A stretch of DNA of 51,871 bases from Bilophila wadsworthia ATCC 49260 (lineage in GTDB: Bacteria > Desulfobacterota > Desulfovibrionia > Desulfovibrionales > Desulfovibrionaceae), in contig NZ_KL370817.1 in the NCBI RefSeq assembly GCF_000701705.1, forward strand, positions 8,143 through 60,013. The letters are read 5' to 3'. Below, one piece after another: positions 41,697 to 48,509 of this stretch (its first letter is position 1; each line of letters starts with the position of its first letter). Made by a program: the position numbers and the translations under genes. A model generated the notes under the pieces. That model saw only the letters and a list, made by a program, of their open reading frames with translations. It did not search any database and was not told the origin of the DNA.

Positions 41697-42269
41697 TTAA
41701 GATGGGTAGCAAATGACCATGCTCAAGCGGCACAGCGTGTTTCCTTCATTGGCATAGGCGTGTTTCCGATCCGCCTTGAAACGGATGGAGTCGCCATCGG
41801 CGATCCCCCAGCGTTCGCCGTCGAGCAGTACGGTCAGCGCGCCGGAAAAAACAGTGATGAACTCCTGCGTCCCTTCGGGGTGCGGTTCGGCGTCAAGCCG
41901 GACGCCGGGGTCCAGCTCAATGGCATACATCTCGAACCCCCGGGAACTGTCGAACGGAAAGACGGGATAATTCCTGTATTTTCCGTCTGTTTCAACAAAA
42001 GGCGTTATGGCGGAACGCGGGACGACTTCGACGTCCGTTTCCGGGCGCATCATGAGCGAAGTAAATGAAATCTTGAGCCCGTTCGCGATCTTCCAGAGCG
42101 TCGAGATGGTCGGGTTGGTCACGCCGCGTTCGATCTGGCCGAGCATGCTTTTGCTCACTCCGGAACATTTCGCTACGGCGTCAAGGCTGAGCTTCCTTTC
42201 TTCCCGCAGGCGTTTGAGGTTCTCCGCTACGATGTGGCCGATATTTTCCAAGGGCGTTATCCTGTCCAT
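41697..42269 (-). CDS. XRE-family transcription regulator with a cupin domain
   Basis: A 190-residue regulator. The N-terminal helix-turn-helix (about 10-65: LKRLREERKLSLDAVAKCSGVSKSMLGQIERG, split across the fold) is joined to a C-terminal cupin_2 domain (about 105-185) with PHPEGTQEFITVFSGALTVL. This type often controls amino-acid or small-molecule exporters next to it. A dyad and overlapping promoters lie in the gap to the divergent exporter. The start at 42269 is preferred, because the minus-strand TATAAT overlaps the alternative ATG at 42278; the mRNA may be leaderless. The open frame upstream is not part of the gene. Confidence 0.88.
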   Translation of the reverse strand: MDRITPLENIGHIVAENLKRLREERKLSLDAVAKCSGVSKSMLGQIERGVTNPTISTLWKIANGLKISFTSLMMRPETDVEVVPRSAITPFVETDGKYRNYPVFPFDSSRGFEMYAIELDPGVRLDAEPHPEGTQEFITVFSGALTVLLDGERWGIADGDSIRFKADRKHAYANEGNTLCRLSMVICYPS

Positions 42270-42271
42270 GT

Positions 42272-42305
42272 TTGACATTATAGTGCACAGATCGTATGCT
42301 CTATC
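42272..42305. promoter_or_regulatory. Overlapping divergent promoters with a shared operator dyad
   Basis: Plus strand: TTGACA (42272-42277), 17 bases, TATGCT (42295-42300), for the exporter. Minus strand: TATAAT over 42282-42277 for the regulator. An inverted repeat ATAGTGCA..TGCTCTAT (42280-42287 and 42297-42304, one mismatch) covers both. It is a probable binding site for the XRE-cupin protein. Confidence 0.72.
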
Positions 42306-42330
42306 GCACAAACTCAAAGGAGCTTCCACC

Positions 42331-42915
42331 ATGCCGTCGATTGCCGCTTTCCTGTCCTTCGCGTGCATCATGTCCTTTACGCCAGGCCCCAACAATATTA
42401 TGGCGCTTTCCAGCGCGAGTGCGTACGGGCTCCGGAAGGGGCTCCGTTTCTGCTTCGGCGTCCTGCTGGGCGTTCTGGGGCTCATGACGGCATGTGCGCT
42501 GTTTGGCGCGGCGCTGTTCCGGTTTTTGCCCGACGTGGAACCCACAATGCGTGCCGTCGGCGCGGCGTATATCCTCTGGATGGCCTTTGGCGTCTGGCGG
42601 TCGGGATCAGGAAACGAAGATTCCCGCCTTGTACCGGTCAACGGCGTCGTTTCAGGGATGCTGCTGCAATTCGTCAACCCCAAAGGCATCCTCTATGGGA
42701 TAACCGCCTTCTCGTCCTTTGTGCTTCCTTACTACGATTCCTTTATGGCTTTGGCTGTTTCCATCGGCGTGCTCTCGGCTGTCGCCTATGCCGGGACATG
42801 TTTTTGGGCGCTTTTTGGAGCCGTATTCCGCCGTTTCCTCCAGAACCACCATACCGCCGCCAACGCGAGCATGGCGCTCCTGCTGGTGTGGTGTGCCGCT
42901 TCCCTGTATACCTAA
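42331..42915 (+). CDS. LysE/RhtB-family amino-acid exporter
   Basis: A 194-residue membrane exporter. IMSFTPGPNNIMALSSASAYG is the hallmark N-terminal motif of the RhtB branch, followed by LLQFVNPKGILYGITAFSSF. About six hydrophobic helices are seen. AAAGGAG lies about 8 bases before the ATG at 42331; the upstream in-frame extension runs into the regulator gene and is not real. It is divergent from the XRE-cupin gene and probably controlled by it. Homoserine, threonine or cysteine-type substrates are usual, but cannot be chosen from sequence. Confidence 0.9.
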   Translation: MPSIAAFLSFACIMSFTPGPNNIMALSSASAYGLRKGLRFCFGVLLGVLGLMTACALFGAALFRFLPDVEPTMRAVGAAYILWMAFGVWRSGSGNEDSRLVPVNGVVSGMLLQFVNPKGILYGITAFSSFVLPYYDSFMALAVSIGVLSAVAYAGTCFWALFGAVFRRFLQNHHTAANASMALLLVWCAASLYT

Positions 42916-43053
42916 TTATCTCACACGGATGTAATCCGCTTCCGCATCCTTGGGACCATCGCGTCATTTTTAAGGATACAGTACTGTGCCCAATCAAGCG
43001 CACAGGACTCCGCTTTCAACCCGGTCCCGCTACGATTTGAACTTCCCGACACC

Positions 43054-43124
43054 CTACCAGTCGAAAGTCTTTGGTAGAGGAGGGGAGGAGCCCCCTTTCT
43101 GGAGAAAGGGGGCTCCTCCCCTCC
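43054..43124 (+). repeat. Dispersed hairpin element, copy 8
   Basis: The stem CTACC/GGTAG (43054-58 with 43073-77) overlaps the head CCAGTCGAAAGTCTTTGG (43057-43074). A perfect 22-bp inverted repeat with a GG loop follows (43079-43100 and 43103-43124). The hairpin ends 13 bases from the mlaD stop codon. Confidence 0.92.
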
Positions 43125-43137
43125 CCAATACGTTCCT

Positions 43138-44112
43138 TTACCGTACCTTCCCGCGCAGCACTGCTTCGGGATTGCGTTCAAGCGTGTTGGCGAACACGCG
43201 AACGGCCCGGGCCGCTTCGGTGATTTCGCGGATGGCCTGATTCAGTTCGATGACGGTCGTACTGTTTTTGCTGACCACGCCACGGGCGGAAACGACAGTC
43301 ATCTCCGTCTCTTTGGCTACGTTGTCGATGCGGCTCAGGACATGCGACGCCTGTTCCAGCGCCGCGGACAGCCGCTTGTCCGTATCCTGCGCCAGCTTTG
43401 TATACGGTTCTGCAAGCCCGCGGATGCTCGTCAGCGTCTTGTCGAGGTTGGTCCCGATATCCTGAAGCTGGACCACCAGCTTGTCGATGTGGCCGATCAG
43501 CTGTTCCGTCCCAGAATTGCTCAGGATTTTTTTGACGCCTTCCGTAATGTCGAGGACATTCGAGGCGATGTCGTCATACGGCAGCGTCGTGAGCGTTTGC
43601 AGGATGTTGTCGAATTGCGACGGGATGGTGGGAATCTCGGGCACGTCGTCGTATTCTTTGACTTCCCTGATGGGATAAGGGATCTGGCTTCTGGGGTAGA
43701 AATCCATCTCGATCATGAGCTGGCCGGTGAGCAGGCTCTGGGTCGCCAGCGTTGCCCGCAGGCCGTGGCTGACCAGGCGATCGAGATATTCTTTTTTGGA
43801 TATGTCGCCGTCGGAGACGGAAAACCGCCCTTCGTCCTTTTTGTTCAGTTCGATGAACACCGGCGTCTGGAACACTAAATTATCAAGGTCGCCCGTGAGC
43901 CGGATTTCGACGACGCGCCCCACCGGGACGCCGCGGAACAGGACCGGAGAGCCTACGGAAAGCCCGCTGATGGAACCGTCGAAAAAGAGCACGTAACGGC
44001 TTGTCGTCTGGAACAGCTTGCCTGAGCCGAAAACGGCGATAGCGAGCAGCAGGAGGGCTGTGGCCCCGACGACGAAGGCTCCGATGAGGGTTTTGTTGGC
44101 TGACTTGCTCAT
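43138..44112 (-). CDS. mlaD: MlaD-type MCE-domain lipid transport protein
   Basis: Periplasmic lipid-binding subunit of an Mla-type ABC importer/exporter, anchored in the inner membrane. The 324 residues begin with a membrane helix (about 8-28). The MCE domain follows (about 38-115: FFDGSISGLSVGSPVLFRGVPVGRVVEI). A long helical region (about 150-310) may form a channel with other subunits, as in PqiB/YebT-like MCE proteins; it is longer than in E. coli MlaD (183 residues). It overlaps mlaF by 4 bases. Confidence 0.92.
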   Translation of the reverse strand: MSKSANKTLIGAFVVGATALLLLAIAVFGSGKLFQTTSRYVLFFDGSISGLSVGSPVLFRGVPVGRVVEIRLTGDLDNLVFQTPVFIELNKKDEGRFSVSDGDISKKEYLDRLVSHGLRATLATQSLLTGQLMIEMDFYPRSQIPYPIREVKEYDDVPEIPTIPSQFDNILQTLTTLPYDDIASNVLDITEGVKKILSNSGTEQLIGHIDKLVVQLQDIGTNLDKTLTSIRGLAEPYTKLAQDTDKRLSAALEQASHVLSRIDNVAKETEMTVVSARGVVSKNSTTVIELNQAIREITEAARAVRVFANTLERNPEAVLRGKVR

Positions 44113-44900
44113 GAGCGGTATCCTTTGGAGGAGGTGGGGCAGGAGTCGGTTTTGCCGCGGTTCAGGAAACGGACGATGTCGGGGTGCGCCTGATCGCAGC
44201 GAAGGACATGGGGATCGCCGCCCGTGATCATGGTGTGGGTCACCGCATCAAGGAATACGCTGTTGTTGCCGATGGTAAAGATGCTGTCGAGATCGTGGGT
44301 GACGACCACGACGGTCATGCCCATGTTCTCCTTGAGTTCGAGGATGAGCTCGTCCAGCAGGGCGGCGCTGACCGGGTCGAGCCCGGCCGAAGGCTCGTCA
44401 AAGAAAACGATTTCGGGGTCCATCGCCAGCGCGCGGGCGAGCCCGGCGCGTTTGCGCATACCGCCGCTGATTTCGGACGGGTAATAATCCTCGAATCCGG
44501 CAAGGCCGACGAGCGCGAGTTTGAGGGAGGTCTGTTCCCTGATCTCGGCGGAGGAAAGCTTCGTATAGCGCTGCAAGGGCAGGGCCACATTCTCGGCGAG
44601 GGTCATGGAGCTCCACAGCGCGCCGCTCTGGAAGAGCAGGCCCACGCCGCTGAGAAGTTTTTGGCGCTCGCTTTCGGTCCCGGCCCAAAAGTCCTGTCCC
44701 CTGTAGAGCACTTGCCCCTTTGTAGGCTGGAGCAGGCCCACGAGGACGCGCAGGAGCGTGCTTTTGCCGCATCCGCTCGGCCCCATGATGATGAATACGT
44801 CCTGACGGTTTATCGTGAAGTTGAGATCCTTCTGCACGACGTAGCTGCCGTAGCCGACCGTAAGGTCCCGCGCTTCGATGATGGGTGTGGAGGTATTCAT
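44109..44900 (-). CDS. mlaF: Mla-type ABC transporter ATP-binding protein
   Basis: ATPase of the MlaEFD lipid transporter, 263 residues. Walker A is GPSGCGKS (40-47), followed by ISGGMRKRAGLARAL as the signature and IVFFDEPSAGLDP as Walker B. VVVTHDLDSIFTIGN holds the switch His. The order mlaE-mlaF-mlaD, with 4-base overlaps at each junction, is that of the standard Mla operon; mlaC and mlaB are missing. The energy drives movement of phospholipids between the membranes. Confidence 0.94.
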   Translation of the reverse strand: MNTSTPIIEARDLTVGYGSYVVQKDLNFTINRQDVFIIMGPSGCGKSTLLRVLVGLLQPTKGQVLYRGQDFWAGTESERQKLLSGVGLLFQSGALWSSMTLAENVALPLQRYTKLSSAEIREQTSLKLALVGLAGFEDYYPSEISGGMRKRAGLARALAMDPEIVFFDEPSAGLDPVSAALLDELILELKENMGMTVVVVTHDLDSIFTIGNNSVFLDAVTHTMITGGDPHVLRCDQAHPDIVRFLNRGKTDSCPTSSKGYRS

Positions 44901-46078
44901 ATATTCAAAATATTGCAGAGGATGGTGAGGACAGCCGTGGACAGCACGATGCCCACGATGGAATAGACCACGGCCGAGGTGGTCGCCTTGCCGACTGCTT
45001 CGGCATTGCGGCCGCAGCGCAGGCCCTGGTAACAGCCGGTTATGGCGATGAGCATACCGTAGACCGCGCCGTGCACCATGCCCACCCAGAGGTTGTTGAT
45101 GTTGAACCCTTTCTGGGTAAATGTATAGTATTCCATGGGATCAAGGCCGAGTATCCCGACGCCGACGATGAAGCCGCCCATGATGCCCATGAAGTCGGAA
45201 TAGAGCACGAGCAGCGGGGTCATGGCGGTAAGGGCGAGGACGCGGGGCATGATGAGGTAGTCGGAAGGGGCCACGCCGAGCGTGGTGAGAGCGTCGATTT
45301 CCTCATTGACCTGCATGGTCCCGATGACGGCGGCATAGGAGGCGCCGGTGCGGCCCGCGAGGATGATGCCGGTCATGATCGCGCCCATGATGCGGGTCAT
45401 GCTCACGGCCACGAGGCTGGAAACGTAGATTTCCGCGCCGAACATCTTGAGCTGGATCACGCCGACGAAGGCGAGGATCAGGCCCACGAGCAGGCTGATC
45501 AAAGAGACGATGGGCAGGGCGTCCACGCCGCTTTCCTGAACGGCGAGCCAGACGTTTCCCGACGTGCAGGAAGAGCGGCCCCTGAACAGCCTGCCGGCGC
45601 TGAGGACAAGTTCGCCGATAAAATCGAAAATGTCGCGTGCCATGCGGGGCACCGCCAATGTAAAGCCGCCGACCCGTTCGAGGAAGGTCGTCTTTTGGGC
45701 CTTACGCTGCGCGGCGGTGTTCGGGGGGACCGCAAGGGCCAGCTTGGTCAGGTTGCGGATGCCCTCGGGGAGGCGGGCGTCATCGAGCGGGATGTTGTGT
45801 TCCTTGGCGAGGGTGACGAGCCGGGTGGTGACGACGAGCACGCCGCTGTCCCATTCGCCGAGAGCCTCGCCGAGGAGTTCGACGCTGCGGGCCTCTTTGA
45901 GGAGCCTCTCCGTTTCACGCAGCGCTTCGTCACGTTCCGTAAAAAAGTTCGGCCCAAGCAGGTCCCGTTTCCACTCGCCGCTGAAAACGACGCGCAGGAC
46001 GCCCTCCGAGCTCTCGGCGCGTAACGCGCCTCCGAGCGAGGCGGACGCCCTGCTTTTTGTCATCGGTTCGGCTGCCAT
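44897..46078 (-). CDS. mlaE: Mla-type ABC permease with an N-terminal STAS-like extension
   Basis: Inner-membrane permease, 393 residues against about 260 for E. coli MlaE. The last 250 residues are the MlaE domain (LAVQESGVDALPIVSLISLLVGLILAF split by family gaps, GRTGASYAAVIGTMQVNEEIDAL, LWVGMVHGAVYGMLIA). The first 120 look like a STAS/MlaB-like domain (LRVVFSGEWKRDLL), so the STAS partner MlaB is probably fused here. The start at 46078 is 2 bases after the grpE stop; no strong ribosome site is seen, so coupling to grpE is likely. An alternative Met is 5 residues downstream. Confidence 0.9.
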   Translation of the reverse strand: MAAEPMTKSRASASLGGALRAESSEGVLRVVFSGEWKRDLLGPNFFTERDEALRETERLLKEARSVELLGEALGEWDSGVLVVTTRLVTLAKEHNIPLDDARLPEGIRNLTKLALAVPPNTAAQRKAQKTTFLERVGGFTLAVPRMARDIFDFIGELVLSAGRLFRGRSSCTSGNVWLAVQESGVDALPIVSLISLLVGLILAFVGVIQLKMFGAEIYVSSLVAVSMTRIMGAIMTGIILAGRTGASYAAVIGTMQVNEEIDALTTLGVAPSDYLIMPRVLALTAMTPLLVLYSDFMGIMGGFIVGVGILGLDPMEYYTFTQKGFNINNLWVGMVHGAVYGMLIAITGCYQGLRCGRNAEAVGKATTSAVVYSIVGIVLSTAVLTILCNILNI

Positions 46079-46080
46079 CG

Positions 46081-46647
46081 TCAGGCGGGCTTGCGGCTGA
46101 CGGATACTTTGGCGGGGCGCAACAGGCGGTCTTTCAGGCGGTAGCCGCGCTGGTGCAGGGTGCTGACCAGGCCGGGTTCCATGTCATCCCGCTCTTCATA
46201 GGAAACGGCATCATGGACATCGGGGTTGAAGGGCTCGCCCACTTCCCCGGCAACGTCGAAGCCGTGGTTCTTGAGCGCGTCGAGGAGCAGCTTCCGGGTC
46301 ATGATCACGCCGGTGAGCAGGCTTTTACAGGTTTCGTCGCTGCCGCCGTATTGAATGGCGAGATCAAGGCTGTCCAGCGCGGGCAGGAGATCCTTGAGCA
46401 CCGGCTCGCTGGCGTAGCGCATGTATTCGTCATGGTCACGCTGGATGCGTTTCTTGAAATTTTCCATCTCCGCGAGGGCGCGCAGCCGGGTCTCGTCCGC
46501 TTCGGCCTTGACCGTGCAAGTGGGGCAAATCTCTTCGCGGAACTGCTCCTCAAGCGTTTTTTCAGGGGCCTGCGCGGTTTCCGCGAGGTTCTCTTCGGTG
46601 GCGCCGTTCTGTCCCTTTTCGGTCTGGGGATCACGTGTATCGGTCAT
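46081..46647 (-). CDS. grpE: GrpE nucleotide exchange factor of Hsp70 (DnaK)
   Basis: Promotes ADP release from DnaK in protein folding. The 188 residues have an acidic N-terminal tail, a long coiled coil (RLRALAEMENFKKRIQRDHDEYMRYA in two halves) and the beta domain (NPDVHDAVSYEE, GLVSTLHQRGYRLKDRLLRPAKVSVS). A CPTC pair (Cys41, Cys44) before the coil is unusual and may be redox- or metal-related. AAGGAG precedes the start. It is not next to hrcA, dnaK or dnaJ; it leads the mlaEFD genes instead. No CIRCE or sigma-32 site is seen. Confidence 0.93.
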   Translation of the reverse strand: MTDTRDPQTEKGQNGATEENLAETAQAPEKTLEEQFREEICPTCTVKAEADETRLRALAEMENFKKRIQRDHDEYMRYASEPVLKDLLPALDSLDLAIQYGGSDETCKSLLTGVIMTRKLLLDALKNHGFDVAGEVGEPFNPDVHDAVSYEERDDMEPGLVSTLHQRGYRLKDRLLRPAKVSVSRKPA

Positions 46648-46709
46648 GCTAGCTCCTTAATGATCATATTCGGCGACGCGCCGTCTCCGTGACGCATCTG
46701 CCAACACTC

Positions 46710-46737
46710 TATATAGGACTGAACCCGTATTCGGCAA
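46710..46737 (-). promoter_or_regulatory. Sigma-70-type promoter for grpE-mlaEFD
   Basis: On the minus strand TTGCCG (46737-46732), a 16-base spacer and TATATA (46715-46710), about 60 bases before the grpE start. Confidence 0.6.
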
Positions 46738-46740
46738 CAC

Positions 46741-47760
46741 TTACCTTGCTTCGGCAAGCCAGCAGCAGACCTCCCGGGCGCCGTCGGCCCCGGCGGATTC
46801 GATGACGGGCGGAGTCTTGAAGCAGCGTTCATGCGCTTCCGGGCAGCGCGGCCGGAAGGGGCACCCCTGCGGGAGATCGCCGGGCGAGGGGACTGTGCCG
46901 GGGATGGCGTCCAGCTTCGCCGAAGGGGGCGTGTCAAGCGTGGGCGCGGAGCGGATAAGGCCCCAAGTATAGGGATGGCGCGGTTCGGCGAACAGAGCCC
47001 GCACGGGCGCGCGCTCCACGATGCGCCCGGCATACATGACGCCCACTTCGTCGGCCATTTCCGCCACCACGCCGAGATCGTGGGTGATGAGCAGAAGCCC
47101 CATGCCGCGCTCGCGGGAAAGATCGCCGAGCAGGGCGAGTATCTGGCCCTGTATGGTCACGTCGAGGGCCGTGGTCGGCTCGTCGGCGAGCAGGAGGCGG
47201 GGTTTGCAGGCCAGCGCCATGGCGATCATGACGCGCTGGCGCATACCGCCGGAAAGCTGGTGCGGGTAGTCGCGGACGCGCATGTCCGGCGCGGGTATGC
47301 CGACCAGCCGGAACAGTTCCACGGCTTCGGCGAGCGCGGCCTTCTTTGACAGGCGCAGGTGACGCATCAGCGGCTCCGCGACCTGCTCTCCCACCCGGAT
47401 GACCGGATTGAGCGAGGTCATGGGTTCCTGAAAGATCATGCCGATGTCGCGCCCCCGCACGCGTTCCATCGCGGATTCGGACAATTCGGCAAGATCGCGG
47501 CCTTCGAAGAGGATGCGCCCGGCGGCGAGGCGCCCCGGTTCGGGGATGAGGCGGAGCAGGGACAGCGCCGTCATGCTCTTGCCGCAGCCGGATTCCCCCA
47601 CAAGGCAGAGCGTGCGCCCCGGATGCAGCGTGAACGACACGTCGCGCACCACGTCGAACGGGCGTTCGCAGGCGTCGAACCGCACGGTGACGCCTTCCGC
47701 CTGCAACAGCGGGGCGGAGGAGGCCGGGATTGGGGAAGATGCGTTTGCGGAAAGGGACAT
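46741..47760 (-). CDS. Oligopeptide/dipeptide ABC transporter ATPase (OppD/DppD type), orphan
   Basis: ATP-binding subunit of a peptide or nickel importer, 339 residues. Walker A GESGCGKS (55-62), LSGGMRQRVMIAMAL and LLLADEPTTALDV are intact. The C-terminal oligo-HPY region (GDLPQGCPFRPRCPEAHERC) is complete, including its Cys residues. GGAG precedes 47760. No permease, binding protein or second ATPase (OppF) lies next to it, so its partners must be elsewhere or the gene is a leftover of a broken operon. Substrate unknown. Confidence 0.9.
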   Translation of the reverse strand: MSLSANASSPIPASSAPLLQAEGVTVRFDACERPFDVVRDVSFTLHPGRTLCLVGESGCGKSMTALSLLRLIPEPGRLAAGRILFEGRDLAELSESAMERVRGRDIGMIFQEPMTSLNPVIRVGEQVAEPLMRHLRLSKKAALAEAVELFRLVGIPAPDMRVRDYPHQLSGGMRQRVMIAMALACKPRLLLADEPTTALDVTIQGQILALLGDLSRERGMGLLLITHDLGVVAEMADEVGVMYAGRIVERAPVRALFAEPRHPYTWGLIRSAPTLDTPPSAKLDAIPGTVPSPGDLPQGCPFRPRCPEAHERCFKTPPVIESAGADGAREVCCWLAEAR

Positions 47761-47861
47761 GGGGGCGCTCCGAAGAAAGTTGCGAATAAAAAAAGTATAG
47801 ACGAGATGCGGGTTAAGGGCAAGAAACCGGGGATGCCGGGCAAAATGTTCTCATGCCGCAA

Positions 47862-47889
47862 TTGACATTTATTTTCAAAAATCTATAGA
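47862..47889 (+). promoter_or_regulatory. feo promoter with a Fur-like box
   Basis: TTGACA (47862-47867), a 16-base spacer and TATAGA (47884-47889). The 15-mer TGACATTTATTTTCA (47863-47877) fits the 7-1-7 Fur consensus TGATAATnATTATCA at 11 of 14 positions and covers the -35 element and part of the spacer. Confidence 0.7.
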
Positions 47890-47925
47890 AAGGGCAGATC
47901 CAATTGGTATCATAAGGGAGTGGGT

Positions 47926-48132
47926 ATGGACGCGGAACCTGTTTTCATCACTGGAAGCGTTTTTTCGTGGGAATCCCTGCTCGCCGTGTCGATCATCGTT
48001 GCGGCGTGGTTTGTATGCCGCAGGATCAATGTCATGAAACGTCCGGTATGCAACGGCGGCTGCGCCGGTTGCCACGGGGCCCGTCAGGGCCGGGGATGTG
48101 CTTTCCCAGAGGGGCGGCGACGCCGGATGTGA
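47926..48132 (+). CDS. FeoB-associated Cys-rich membrane protein
   Basis: A 68-residue peptide at the head of the feo operon. One transmembrane helix (about 15-31) is followed by a basic, Cys-rich tail: Cys31, Cys42, Cys46, Cys49 and Cys58 in VCNGGCAGCHGARQGRGC. The same layout occurs in the FeoB-associated Cys-rich family in many bacteria. It may bind iron or an iron-sulfur cluster next to the transporter; unproven. AAGGGAG lies 6 bases before the ATG at 47926. The feoA start is 26 bases beyond its stop. Confidence 0.82.
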   Translation: MDAEPVFITGSVFSWESLLAVSIIVAAWFVCRRINVMKRPVCNGGCAGCHGARQGRGCAFPEGRRRRM

Positions 48133-48158
48133 CGATAAAGTTGAAGTTGGGGGACAAT

Positions 48159-48503
48159 ATGTTTGGATTTTGCCATAGAAAGCGCGGAGGGCATGATTGC
48201 GCCGAAGCCCGTTCGTGCGGCGGCGAAGGCTGTCCCATCTCCAAGGAGATGCTGGAAGCCGGGCTTATTTCCCTGCGCAGGATGAAGGAGGGGCAGAAAG
48301 CCCGCATCGCCCATGTGCAGGCCAGCGGCGAGCTGGGGCGGCGCATCCGGGACATGGGGCTCATCCCCGGCGCGGAAGTGGAAGTGGTGGGGCGCGCCCC
48401 GCTGCGCGATCCGGTGGCCCTGCGCCTGCCGGGGTTCACGCTCAGCCTCAGGAACAACGAAGCCGACTACATCGTCGTCGAACCGCTGGAACAGGCGGGC
48501 TGA
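48159..48503 (+). CDS. feoA: Ferrous iron transport protein FeoA with a Cys-rich N-terminus
   Basis: Small SH3-like accessory of the FeoB ferrous iron transporter. The domain at about 38-108 (RRMKEGQKARIAHVQ, GLIPGAEVEVVGRAPLRDPVALRLPG in parts) is typical. The 114-residue protein is longer than E. coli FeoA (75) because of an N-terminal extension with Cys5, Cys14, Cys20 and Cys25, which could bind metal. The ATG at 48159 has GGGGGA upstream. feoB begins 7 bases after the stop. Confidence 0.9.
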   Translation: MFGFCHRKRGGHDCAEARSCGGEGCPISKEMLEAGLISLRRMKEGQKARIAHVQASGELGRRIRDMGLIPGAEVEVVGRAPLRDPVALRLPGFTLSLRNNEADYIVVEPLEQAG

Positions 48504-48509
48504 GGCGTC

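Noticed and set aside
42996..43050. A stretch with GTTCAAATC on the minus strand that resembles a tRNA T-loop
   Set aside because: The flanks are not complementary and no acceptor or anticodon stem can be drawn.
42921..43181. An 86-codon minus-strand frame whose end looks protein-like (ILKNDAMVPRMRKR)
   Set aside because: It reads through the hairpin element and overlaps the end of mlaD. It has no ribosome site and no family.
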